Translations under genes and position numbers: made by a program | NCBI GenBank assembly: GCA_002473085.1 | Contig: DKTP01000098.1 | Span: forward strand, 1-17,835 | Source: Anaerolineales bacterium UBA7227 | GTDB taxonomy: Bacteria; Chloroflexota; Anaerolineae; Anaerolineales; Villigracilaceae | Direction of reading: 5' to 3' | Length of the DNA: 17,835 nt | The notes under the pieces: model-generated | What the model saw: the letters and a program-made list of their open reading frames with translations, nothing else | Databases searched by the model: none | Told to the model about the DNA's origin: nothing | In this document: one piece after another, positions 1-5,654 of the stretch | How the letters are laid out: each line of letters starts with the position of its first letter | Position numbering within the stretch: the first letter of the stretch is position 1

Positions 1-719
1 AGGACTTTATCCACGAAGGATGGATCGAAGCCCGCCTCCACGCATTCTTCGGGCAGGTAACGCTGGTCAACGAGGAGGTACAGGAGTTTGTCCGCTTCCT
101 CGTACGTGAAGCCGAGTTCGGCCTCGTCGGTCTGTCCCTGCCACAGATCGGCGGACGGAGGCTTGTCCACGATCGGCGCGGGGATGTTCATGGCGCGCGC
201 AAGCAACCGGACCTGCGTCTTGTAGAGGTCGCCGATGGGGTTGATGGCGGAGGCCATGTCGCCCCACAGGGTGGAGTAGCCGAGCAGGATTTCGGTCTTG
301 TTGCTGGCGCCGACGACGAGTCCCTTGAAGGCTTCGGACTGATCGTACAGCACGATCATGCGCGTCCGCGCCATGATGTTGCCCTTGCGCGTCCTCGACA
401 TTTCGGGATCGCGGGCGATGAGCGGGTCAACCATGTCCGTGATCTCGATCGTCTCGCTCCGGACGCCAAGCTGGTCAATCAACAACTGCGCGTGCTCCAG
501 CGAGTCGCGGCTGGAGGTTTTGTAGGGCATGCGGACCGCCAGCACGTTGTCCGCGCCGAGGGCTTCGGCGGCAAGCGCGCAGGAGAGAGCGGAGTCGAGT
601 CCGCCTGAAAGACCGACGAGGGCGCGCGAGAATCCTGCGCGGGCGATCTCGGATTTGATGAAGCCGGTCAGGATCTGGCGGGCGAGGGAGGGGTTGAGGG
701 AGAGGTCAGAGGAGGTCAT
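1..719 (-). CDS. nadE: NAD(+) synthetase, C-terminal part cut by window edge
   Basis: NadE adenylates nicotinic acid adenine dinucleotide with ATP and amidates it to NAD+ in the cytoplasm, the last step of NAD synthesis. The visible 239 codons start with a short helix-rich leader and then the ATP-pyrophosphatase loop SGGLDSA at residues 38-44; further on come the stretch SNKTEILLGYSTLWGD and the segment DLYKTQVRLLAR, both typical of the family. There is no nitrilase domain in front of the loop, so this is the stand-alone form; it would use free ammonia or ammonia from the hydrolase encoded at 2351-1473. The start ATG (719-717) overlaps the stop TGA of the HEPN gene (718-716), so translation is probably coupled. 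The reading frame is open to base 1, so the C-terminus lies outside the window. Confidence 0.95.
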   Translation of the reverse strand, partial: MTSSDLSLNPSLARQILTGFIKSEIARAGFSRALVGLSGGLDSALSCALAAEALGADNVLAVRMPYKTSSRDSLEHAQLLIDQLGVRSETIEITDMVDPLIARDPEMSRTRKGNIMARTRMIVLYDQSEAFKGLVVGASNKTEILLGYSTLWGDMASAINPIGDLYKTQVRLLARAMNIPAPIVDKPPSADLWQGQTDEAELGFTYEEADKLLYLLVDQRYLPEECVEAGFDPSFVDKV

Positions 720-1099
720 TTCAATCCCAGTTTCGCTCGAAGGAACGCGCGGACAGTTTCCGCGTGAGCCATTGCCAGTTTCGCGTCCTCTTTTTCTGCC
801 GTAACCCCCGGATAGCGATAGCGGACCCCGTATTGATTCAGTTCCAGCAACAAGTCCCTTTGAATTTCGAAAGAGCCGTCGAGCGGCAGGCATAGTTCAT
901 GCAGTTCAATAAGATTATGCGTTTTGGGAAAGTCAACGCCCTTCTTAAGAAGATATGCCTTCATGTATTTTTCCACCGCTTGCTCGCAATGAAAACAGAC
1001 TGCGTCATAGTTTCGCTCGCCGCGCGCGCGAATTTCGCGCCTTGCCACGAGATAGTCCCCTTCCGCTTTGGAGATCCATTCAGCAAGTTCTTTGTTCAT
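716..1099 (-). CDS. HEPN domain protein, putative toxin of MNT-HEPN pair
   Basis: A 127-residue all-helical protein of the HEPN type (PF05168-like). The supporting signature is the helix CFHCEQAVEKYMKAYL (residues 35-50), followed by THNL (60-63) and the C-terminal RYRYPG (93-98). Such proteins usually pair with a small MNT nucleotidyltransferase, and one lies directly upstream with a 20-bp overlap. In characterised pairs (HepT-MntA) the HEPN protein is an RNase toxin that MNT inactivates by adding AMP. Here the canonical R-x4-6-H RNase motif is not evident: the closest candidate is R29 with H37, seven residues between. The protein may therefore be a non-nuclease HEPN or use another site. Base composition is lower in G+C (24 of 60 bases in 901-960) than the flanking NAD genes, suggesting acquisition. 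The stop codon overlaps the nadE start. Confidence 0.85.
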   Translation of the reverse strand: MNKELAEWISKAEGDYLVARREIRARGERNYDAVCFHCEQAVEKYMKAYLLKKGVDFPKTHNLIELHELCLPLDGSFEIQRDLLLELNQYGVRYRYPGVTAEKEDAKLAMAHAETVRAFLRAKLGLK

Positions 1100-1454
1100 A
1101 CAGGACCTTGCCCTTTTGAACGATTTCCTTTAAAAACGAATCGCCCGCCTCGATTCTCTCGTTGAACGTCTTCGGGGTTTTCACCAAAATATCCAAGCCA
1201 AAACGATGCTCAATATTTTTAAGGATGAGGATCTCCTGTTGGACCTCCCGAATGTCCGTCTCCATCACCACCAACAAATCCACGTCGCTTTCGCGGCGCG
1301 GAGTTCCATAGGCGTAGGAGCCAAAGAGAATGACTTTAATGGGATGAAATTTCTCCACGATCTGACGCGCGACATCGTCAATCGCGGCCTGTGGAATACG
1401 GTCGCGCTTATTGATGGGAGGAACGTAAACCGTGGAGGCGGAGGGCGTGGTCAT
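1080..1454 (-). CDS. MNT-type nucleotidyltransferase, putative antitoxin
   Basis: A 124-residue minimal nucleotidyltransferase. The sequence shows the complete GSX10DXD signature: G45-S46, ten residues, then D57-V-D59; a third acidic residue is likely D89 in RFGLDILV. These bind metal and NTP. In characterised MNT-HEPN systems (MntA-HepT) the enzyme AMPylates the HEPN partner and so neutralises it; that role is inferred here from the adjacent HEPN gene. The gene begins 18 bp after the hydrolase stop and overlaps the HEPN gene by 20 bp. The N-terminal 20 residues are longer than a minimal MNT, but no better internal start is evident. There is no Shine-Dalgarno sequence close to the ATG; a TATAAT lies nine bases upstream, suggesting an own, possibly leaderless, transcript. 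Confidence 0.88.
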   Translation of the reverse strand: MTTPSASTVYVPPINKRDRIPQAAIDDVARQIVEKFHPIKVILFGSYAYGTPRRESDVDLLVVMETDIREVQQEILILKNIEHRFGLDILVKTPKTFNERIEAGDSFLKEIVQKGKVLYEQRTC

Positions 1455-1463
1455 GTCAAATTG

Positions 1464-1469
1464 ATTATA
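1464..1469 (-). promoter_or_regulatory. Candidate -10 box for MNT-HEPN(-nadE), leaderless
   Basis: On the minus strand a perfect TATAAT sits nine bases before the ATG of the MNT gene, in the 18-bp gap after the hydrolase stop codon. Transcription would begin within a few bases of the ATG. No convincing -35 element is present 16-18 bases upstream (GGAAGG at 17). It could give the toxin-antitoxin pair and nadE a promoter independent of the hydrolase. Confidence 0.45.
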
Positions 1470-1472
1470 CCC

Positions 1473-2351
1473 TTACCCGGCGCGTCCCTTCCCGCCGCCC
1501 TCGCGAGAAGAGATGATGCGTGAAAGTTCACGCTGCACGAGCCCCGTCCGCTCGTCGCGGAGGAGGGGCAGACGCGCTCGGGTGCGCCTCAGCAGGCCGA
1601 GGTCGAGGGAGGAGACGGCGAGGGATTCGGTCTGGTAGGGGGCGTGAGTCGCAAGTTCGCCGCGCGGGTCGAAGACCGTCGAGCCGCCCCAGAAGTTGAG
1701 TCCGTCTTCGTAGCCGACGCGGTTGGCGTGCGCGACGAAGGCGGTAAAGAGGCTGGCGTAGGTCTGGTTGACGCGTTCCACCCAGCGGGCGGATTCGAGT
1801 TTTTCGTGGTCGTTGAGGCCGCGGCCGGGGGAGGCGGAGGTAAGGAGCAGGAGGTCGGCTCCGTCGAGCCAGAGCAGGTACGGAGGCGAGGCGTGCCAGA
1901 AGTCTTCGCAGATGAGGAGGCCGACGCGGCCGAAGCGGGTATCGAAAGCGGAGATGGAATCGCCCGGAGCGAAGAAGCGGCCTTCGTCGAAGAGGCCGTA
2001 GGTGGGCAGGTAGACTTTGCGGTGGACGTGGAGGACGCGCCCGCCCGAAAGGTAGGCCGAGGCGATGTAGAAGCGGTGACGCGGGTCTTCGTCCACGAAA
2101 CCGACGACGAGGTCAAGGTCATTGCTCGCTTTGAGCAGGCGCTTGAAGACAGGGTCGTCGTCGTCGGGACGATGCGCCACGGTCGGGGCGATGTCCTGCA
2201 AAAGATAGCCCGTTAGCGAGAGTTCGGGGAAGACGAGCAGGTCGGCGTTTTGGGATTTGGCCTGTTGAATGAAATCGAGATGCTTCTCGAGGTTGGACTG
2301 GACGTCCCCCAGTTTGGTCGCGATCTGCGCGAGGGCGAGGGTGAGTTTCAT
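1473..2351 (-). CDS. Carbon-nitrogen hydrolase (nitrilase family), probable glutaminase partner of NadE
   Basis: A 292-residue nitrilase-superfamily amidase. The Glu-Lys-Cys catalytic triad is visible: E43 in FPELSLTGY, K112 in HRKVYLPTYGLFDE, and C148 in LICEDFWH. The Y-G-L-F-D-E after the lysine and CEDFWH around the cysteine are most like the glutaminase domain of glutamine-dependent NAD synthetases, though the protein could hydrolyse another amide. Since NadE in the same direction (719 downward) lacks a nitrilase domain, the two probably form a split glutamine-dependent NAD synthetase: the hydrolase releases ammonia and NadE uses it. The pair is separated by the MNT-HEPN genes. The C-terminus ends in a low-complexity EGGGKGRAG. 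Start ATG 2351-2349 has no Shine-Dalgarno sequence but has TAAGAT seven bases upstream. Confidence 0.88.
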   Translation of the reverse strand: MKLTLALAQIATKLGDVQSNLEKHLDFIQQAKSQNADLLVFPELSLTGYLLQDIAPTVAHRPDDDDPVFKRLLKASNDLDLVVGFVDEDPRHRFYIASAYLSGGRVLHVHRKVYLPTYGLFDEGRFFAPGDSISAFDTRFGRVGLLICEDFWHASPPYLLWLDGADLLLLTSASPGRGLNDHEKLESARWVERVNQTYASLFTAFVAHANRVGYEDGLNFWGGSTVFDPRGELATHAPYQTESLAVSSLDLGLLRRTRARLPLLRDERTGLVQRELSRIISSREGGGKGRAG

Positions 2352-2358
2352 CGAGGGA

Positions 2359-2364
2359 ATCTTA
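2359..2364 (-). promoter_or_regulatory. Candidate -10 box of the hydrolase gene, leaderless
   Basis: On the minus strand TAAGAT lies seven bases before the ATG of the carbon-nitrogen hydrolase, preceded by GTGG. A weak -35-like TTTTCA lies at 2386-2381, with 16 bases between. No ribosome-binding sequence fits between the box and the ATG. Confidence 0.35.
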
Positions 2365-2397
2365 CCACTAAAAAGAGGAGTGAAAAGGTAGGCAATT

Positions 2398-2435
2398 TCG
2401 GGACACGGATTACACGGTTTTCACGGATGAACGCG
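2398..2435. repeat. Intergenic repeat of the ACACGGATTACACGG type, partial copy
   Basis: The 93-bp gap between the hydrolase start and the R-x4-H protein gene contains ACACGGATTACACGG at 2403-2417, followed by TTTTCACGGATGAACGCGGG. The same 15 bases occur at 8909-8923 after guaB. The copy here lacks the long inverted partner arm seen there, so it is probably truncated or degenerate. Confidence 0.7.
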
Positions 2436-2444
2436 GGTTTTTTC

Positions 2445-3272
2445 TTATCTTTTCTCAGCCTTCTTCAACTCACCTGCGAGTCTTTTAGAACGAATTGCAA
2501 CTGTAGTATTTTCATAATCAAGTGGAAAGCGCAATTGATTGCCTTCATCAAACACGACTGTGTAGATGCGGCTAAATATATGTTCCAATGCTATCTTTGC
2601 AATGCCATTAATGCTCTTTACAAATTCTATTTTTTCACGCCGTATCAATTGGTATTGACCGTCAACATAAGATTCCCAATAAGCATAGCTCTCAGACTTT
2701 GTATCCGCCCTTTCCATTTGGGATTCCAGCCAACCTAATCTTTTCACTTGATCGTCATTCAAAGTTTCAACATGAACATGGGTTCCCCTTATATCCACAA
2801 TCTCTTTGAACATTTGAGAGTTAAAATGAAACAAGGGTTGAATTATTCTCTTAACATCTTTTTGCAAATCCCCTTTGGCATAATAATCTTGCAACAAGTT
2901 TAGATATGCCTTAATCCTGAGTTGCAAAATATACACGTTATTAAGGTAGTTTTGCAATGTGTAAGCGAGATAGCGAGATTTTGACACACGCGTTCCGCGA
3001 AAGGGAAAGCGGCGAAGATATATTACCGCCTCACACAATGCGTCATAGAAATCGAAAACCCCAAATGCCCCCATAGAAATTTCTGCCACAAAGCGTCCCT
3101 CGGGCGTCGAAGCATTTGCAAGTGACTTTGAACCGTCCAAATCAAGAAGTATGTTCATATACACTTCTGTGACTTCTTTTTTTCTATGCTCAAAAATCGG
3201 CATTACAAACTTATTTGATGCGTCATTGAGTGCAAGGTCAAATTTATCCATGCTTGGAATGTTGTATACCAT
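2445..3272 (-). CDS. Unrecognised helical protein with R-x4-H motif (possible HEPN-like effector)
   Basis: A 275-residue protein that I do not recognise with certainty. It is predicted mostly helical, soluble, without signal peptide or membrane segments, and ends in a basic tail KKAEKR. The one notable motif is DIRGTHVHVE (residues 160-169), in which R162 and H167 are separated by four residues, the spacing of the HEPN RNase R-x4-6-H motif, set between helices (QMFKEIVD before; a long helix after about 200). This makes a divergent HEPN-type ribonuclease possible but unproven. The gene follows the membrane-protein gene after 20 bp, with AGAGGG five bases before the ATG at 3272, which decides the start over the internal Met8. 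Base composition is very low in G+C (20 of 60 bases in 2581-2640), unlike the chromosome around it, suggesting transfer. It is probably co-transcribed with the upstream methyltransferase. Confidence 0.75.
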   Translation of the reverse strand: MVYNIPSMDKFDLALNDASNKFVMPIFEHRKKEVTEVYMNILLDLDGSKSLANASTPEGRFVAEISMGAFGVFDFYDALCEAVIYLRRFPFRGTRVSKSRYLAYTLQNYLNNVYILQLRIKAYLNLLQDYYAKGDLQKDVKRIIQPLFHFNSQMFKEIVDIRGTHVHVETLNDDQVKRLGWLESQMERADTKSESYAYWESYVDGQYQLIRREKIEFVKSINGIAKIALEHIFSRIYTVVFDEGNQLRFPLDYENTTVAIRSKRLAGELKKAEKR

Positions 3273-3292
3273 AATAACCCTCTGTATTTATG

Positions 3293-3832
3293 CTAAGGAA
3301 TCACTTTTAGGAATTGCAAAATTTGAAGGAGGGACGCGATTAAACCTACAATCCATGCAAATCCATTGATAAGTTTAATTGAAAGTGAGTTTGTCCCTTT
3401 CGCTTTTTGGGTACTGTTGCTACTTTTGGTCACCTCCATTTTGCTTCGGATGACATTAATGATCCCCATGTTAATTGCATATAATCCAAAAACCAGGAAT
3501 GGGAACAAAAGTATATTTAGCCATATTGTATTCGCGCTTTGATAAATCAAGAAGCAAATGATTAAAATACCAATCCCCATACCTATAAAACCAAATTTAT
3601 CATATGTGGCTTCCTTGTACACAGTTATTTGGTCTACTACACTCAAGGAAATTCCCAAAATCATTATTCCCACAGCAATCAGAATCCAGTTTGCGGCAAC
3701 CGTGACACTTCCAAAGTAAGTCCTGGAGTAAAGCAAAAAGAAGGACAAGCAAAACAGGGTAAGCGCCATTGACAACCAGACACCAACATCGGGTTTTCCC
3801 TTTTTTTGCACGGTTTTCTTGCCTTTTTTCAT
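3293..3832 (-). CDS. Five-helix membrane protein of unknown function
   Basis: A 179-residue integral membrane protein with a lysine-rich N-terminus (MKKGKKTVQKKGK), then about five hydrophobic segments at residues 18-36, 44-66, 80-97, 103-127 and 152-176. A polar loop rich in Ser, Thr and Lys (about 131-150) separates the last two. I see no catalytic motif and do not recognise the family. The ATG (3832-3830) overlaps the stop TGA of the methyltransferase gene (3831-3829), a translational coupling that argues for a shared function. The gene is strongly A+T-rich (16 of 60 G or C in 3541-3600). By position, a membrane-acting component of a defence cassette is possible, since small multi-helix proteins often serve as membrane-disrupting effectors, but this is inference only. 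Confidence 0.8.
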   Translation of the reverse strand: MKKGKKTVQKKGKPDVGVWLSMALTLFCLSFFLLYSRTYFGSVTVAANWILIAVGIMILGISLSVVDQITVYKEATYDKFGFIGMGIGILIICFLIYQSANTIWLNILLFPFLVFGLYAINMGIINVIRSKMEVTKSSNSTQKAKGTNSLSIKLINGFAWIVGLIASLLQILQFLKVIP

Positions 3833-5484
3833 ATCCCCAACTCCCCCTGCTTCCCCTCTTTCTTCTTGACCTTCTCCGCCTGCTTGAACGTCCCAAACGC
3901 GGACGGAGGCATGGAGATTTCCTTGCCGTTGAGCAGGTCATCTATTGTCAAAATCTGGATGCGTGGATAGTCCTTGTCCCAAACGGGCGAGTGATGGAAG
4001 CCAGCGGAGGCGGCTTCGGTGACCATGTCGCGGGTGGGTTCTTCGAGGGTGATGAAAACGCCGAGGGCGGCTTCTTCGCGTTCAACCACGCCGCGCAAGT
4101 CACGGACGTCACCACTTTTGACGTGACCGCTCTTGACCTGGATCAGCGCGCGCTGAAGTTTGCTCTGTCGGGGATCGTCCACAAAATTCAGCACGCCGTC
4201 CACGCCCTTGTCACTACCCTTTTTGCCTTCCTTGCCGCCATCGCCGCCGAGAGGTTTAGCGCCGACCAACGACAACGCCCACCACTGGAATTGATAGCGG
4301 TCATCCCTCGCCAGTTGTTTCGCGGATGAGAAGTCCTGAGGTTCGCCAACCACCGCGTAATCCTTCCTCTCAACCAGACCAAAGGAATCTTTCAGGCGGT
4401 ATTTCATCAGCGAGATGGATAGGTGCGTGACGTCAATTCCGATCCATTTGCGGTTGAGTTTTTGCGCGGCGACAACTGCTGTGCCACAGCCGCAGAAAGG
4501 ATCAAGGACGGTATCGCCCTCGTTGCTGGAGGCTTGGATGATGCGTTCCAAAAGGGCAAGTGGTTTTTGCGTGGGGTAGCCGAGTTTTTCCGTACCCGCG
4601 CCTTGTAGGGGTGGAATATCAATCCACACATCACTTGCTTTTCTTCCTTCCTGCTCTTGTAAGTAATGTTTTCGAGAAATTCTACCGTTCAGGTCTTTCG
4701 GAAAATACAACCTTCCTTCGTTATCTAATTGCTCCATTACCGAAAGACTCACGCGCCAGCCCTTTGCAGGTGGTTGATAGCCTTTATAAACATAAGTCAA
4801 GTTTGGTCTTGGATTTGGACTATCCAAAGGGGCTAATCGGTATGAGCCTCTCCCATCATTATCGTCATAGGTAAAACGTCCAAGATAATCTTCGTCTTGT
4901 TCCAAATAAATTGGGGTAAATCCAGCAGAGTCAGTTTTTGAGTAGTAAAGCAGTACATCATGAACTGCGCCATATTTTTGTCGAGCATCCCCTTTGGTTG
5001 CTGTTCTTTGCCAAATAACTTCATTGCGAAAGTTTTGAGTTCCAAAAATCGTATCCATCACCACTTTAAGATAATGACTCGCCGTCGGGTCACAGTGCAA
5101 GTAAATGCTCCCCGTCGGTTTCAAGACGCGGTGCAGTTCGATCAGGCGGGCGGTCATCATCACCAGATACGCCATCATCTGATTCTCGCCGATGAACTCG
5201 CGTAAGGCTCCCAACATGGTGGTCACGTGCGTGGGCGCGTTCTGAATCATCTCGTGATAAACACGCGCGGCGTCGTTGCCCCAATGCCAGGTATCTTCAA
5301 AGGCGGTGATCTGCGCGTCGGCTTCGCGTCCGCTCTCGTCTTTGAACAGCACGTTGTACGAACGGCTGGAATTGAACGGCGGGTCGAGATAGATCAAATC
5401 TACCGATTCGTCGGGGATGTACTCGCGCAAGATCGGCAGGTTGTCGCCGTAGAACAGGGTGTTGGAGGTGATGGGCTTTGGCAT
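3829..5484 (-). CDS. DNA methyltransferase fused to Mrr-like PD-(D/E)xK nuclease domain
   Basis: A 551-residue fusion. Residues about 1-375 are an N6-adenine or N4-cytosine DNA methyltransferase with motif order IV then I: DPPF at 34-37 (catalytic) and DPFCGCGT at 328-335 (S-adenosylmethionine binding), plus TQKP at 305-308. This is the beta-class order, as in type III Mod proteins. Residues about 145-290 between them should be the target recognition region. The C-terminal part holds a restriction-endonuclease-like domain: GSDKGVDG (423-430) followed by IQVKSG (448-453), a D-x19-QxK pattern, then DLRGVVEREEAALGVFI, typical of Mrr_cat-like folds. The protein ends in a lysine-rich tail. It may methylate and cut DNA as one polypeptide, or be a methyltransferase with a degenerate nuclease. 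The DNA for residues 145-290 is much more A+T-rich than either side. Two downstream genes follow in tight coupling. Confidence 0.92.
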   Translation of the reverse strand: MPKPITSNTLFYGDNLPILREYIPDESVDLIYLDPPFNSSRSYNVLFKDESGREADAQITAFEDTWHWGNDAARVYHEMIQNAPTHVTTMLGALREFIGENQMMAYLVMMTARLIELHRVLKPTGSIYLHCDPTASHYLKVVMDTIFGTQNFRNEVIWQRTATKGDARQKYGAVHDVLLYYSKTDSAGFTPIYLEQDEDYLGRFTYDDNDGRGSYRLAPLDSPNPRPNLTYVYKGYQPPAKGWRVSLSVMEQLDNEGRLYFPKDLNGRISRKHYLQEQEGRKASDVWIDIPPLQGAGTEKLGYPTQKPLALLERIIQASSNEGDTVLDPFCGCGTAVVAAQKLNRKWIGIDVTHLSISLMKYRLKDSFGLVERKDYAVVGEPQDFSSAKQLARDDRYQFQWWALSLVGAKPLGGDGGKEGKKGSDKGVDGVLNFVDDPRQSKLQRALIQVKSGHVKSGDVRDLRGVVEREEAALGVFITLEEPTRDMVTEAASAGFHHSPVWDKDYPRIQILTIDDLLNGKEISMPPSAFGTFKQAEKVKKKEGKQGELGI

Positions 5485-5490
5485 GGGGGA

Positions 5491-5496
5491 ATTATA
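5491..5496 (-). promoter_or_regulatory. Candidate -10 box of the methyltransferase gene, leaderless
   Basis: A perfect TATAAT on the minus strand lies six bases (TCCCCC) before the ATG at 5484. No Shine-Dalgarno sequence can fit, so a leaderless transcript is likely. The box abuts the C-rich arm of the stem-loop repeat 5499-5545, which would occupy the -35 region. Confidence 0.5.
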
Positions 5497-5498
5497 AC

Positions 5499-5545
5499 CC
5501 CCTCCCTGCCCTCCCCCAAATCAAAGAGCAGATTTGAGGGAGGGG
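5499..5545. repeat. CCCTCCCCCAAATC stem-loop repeat
   Basis: A dyad: CCCTCCCCCAAATC at 5509-5522 pairs with GATTTGAGGGAGGG at 5531-5544, giving a 14-bp stem with one G-T pair and an 8-base loop. A further C-rich run CCCCTCCCTG precedes it. The same element, nearly base for base, lies inside the rnpB gene at 13331-13382. It sits between the divergent methyltransferase and recJ genes, so it is an interspersed palindromic repeat rather than a terminator of either. Confidence 0.85.
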
Positions 5546-5640
5546 AAACAATAATATTGGGCATAGCCTAAAAAGCGCCATCCAAAAGTCAGTCTGCAAC
5601 GAGAATCTAAAATCATCATACATTTTCCAACCGACTTGGG

Positions 5641-5646
5641 TATACT
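5641..5646 (+). promoter_or_regulatory. Candidate -10 box of recJ, leaderless
   Basis: TATACT, preceded by GGG, ends eight bases before the recJ ATG at 5655. No purine-rich ribosome-binding site lies between (CACGCCCG). No good -35 hexamer was found 16-18 bases upstream. Confidence 0.5.
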
Positions 5647-5654
5647 CACGCCCG

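Noticed and set aside
1644..2216. 190-codon plus-strand frame inside the hydrolase gene
   Set aside because: Shadow of the nitrilase-family protein, with Val, Glu and Ala bias typical of the opposite strand.
5509..5544. Rho-independent terminator for the methyltransferase or recJ
   Set aside because: Both genes start, not end, here, and no T-tract follows the stem on either strand; a repeat copy exists inside rnpB.
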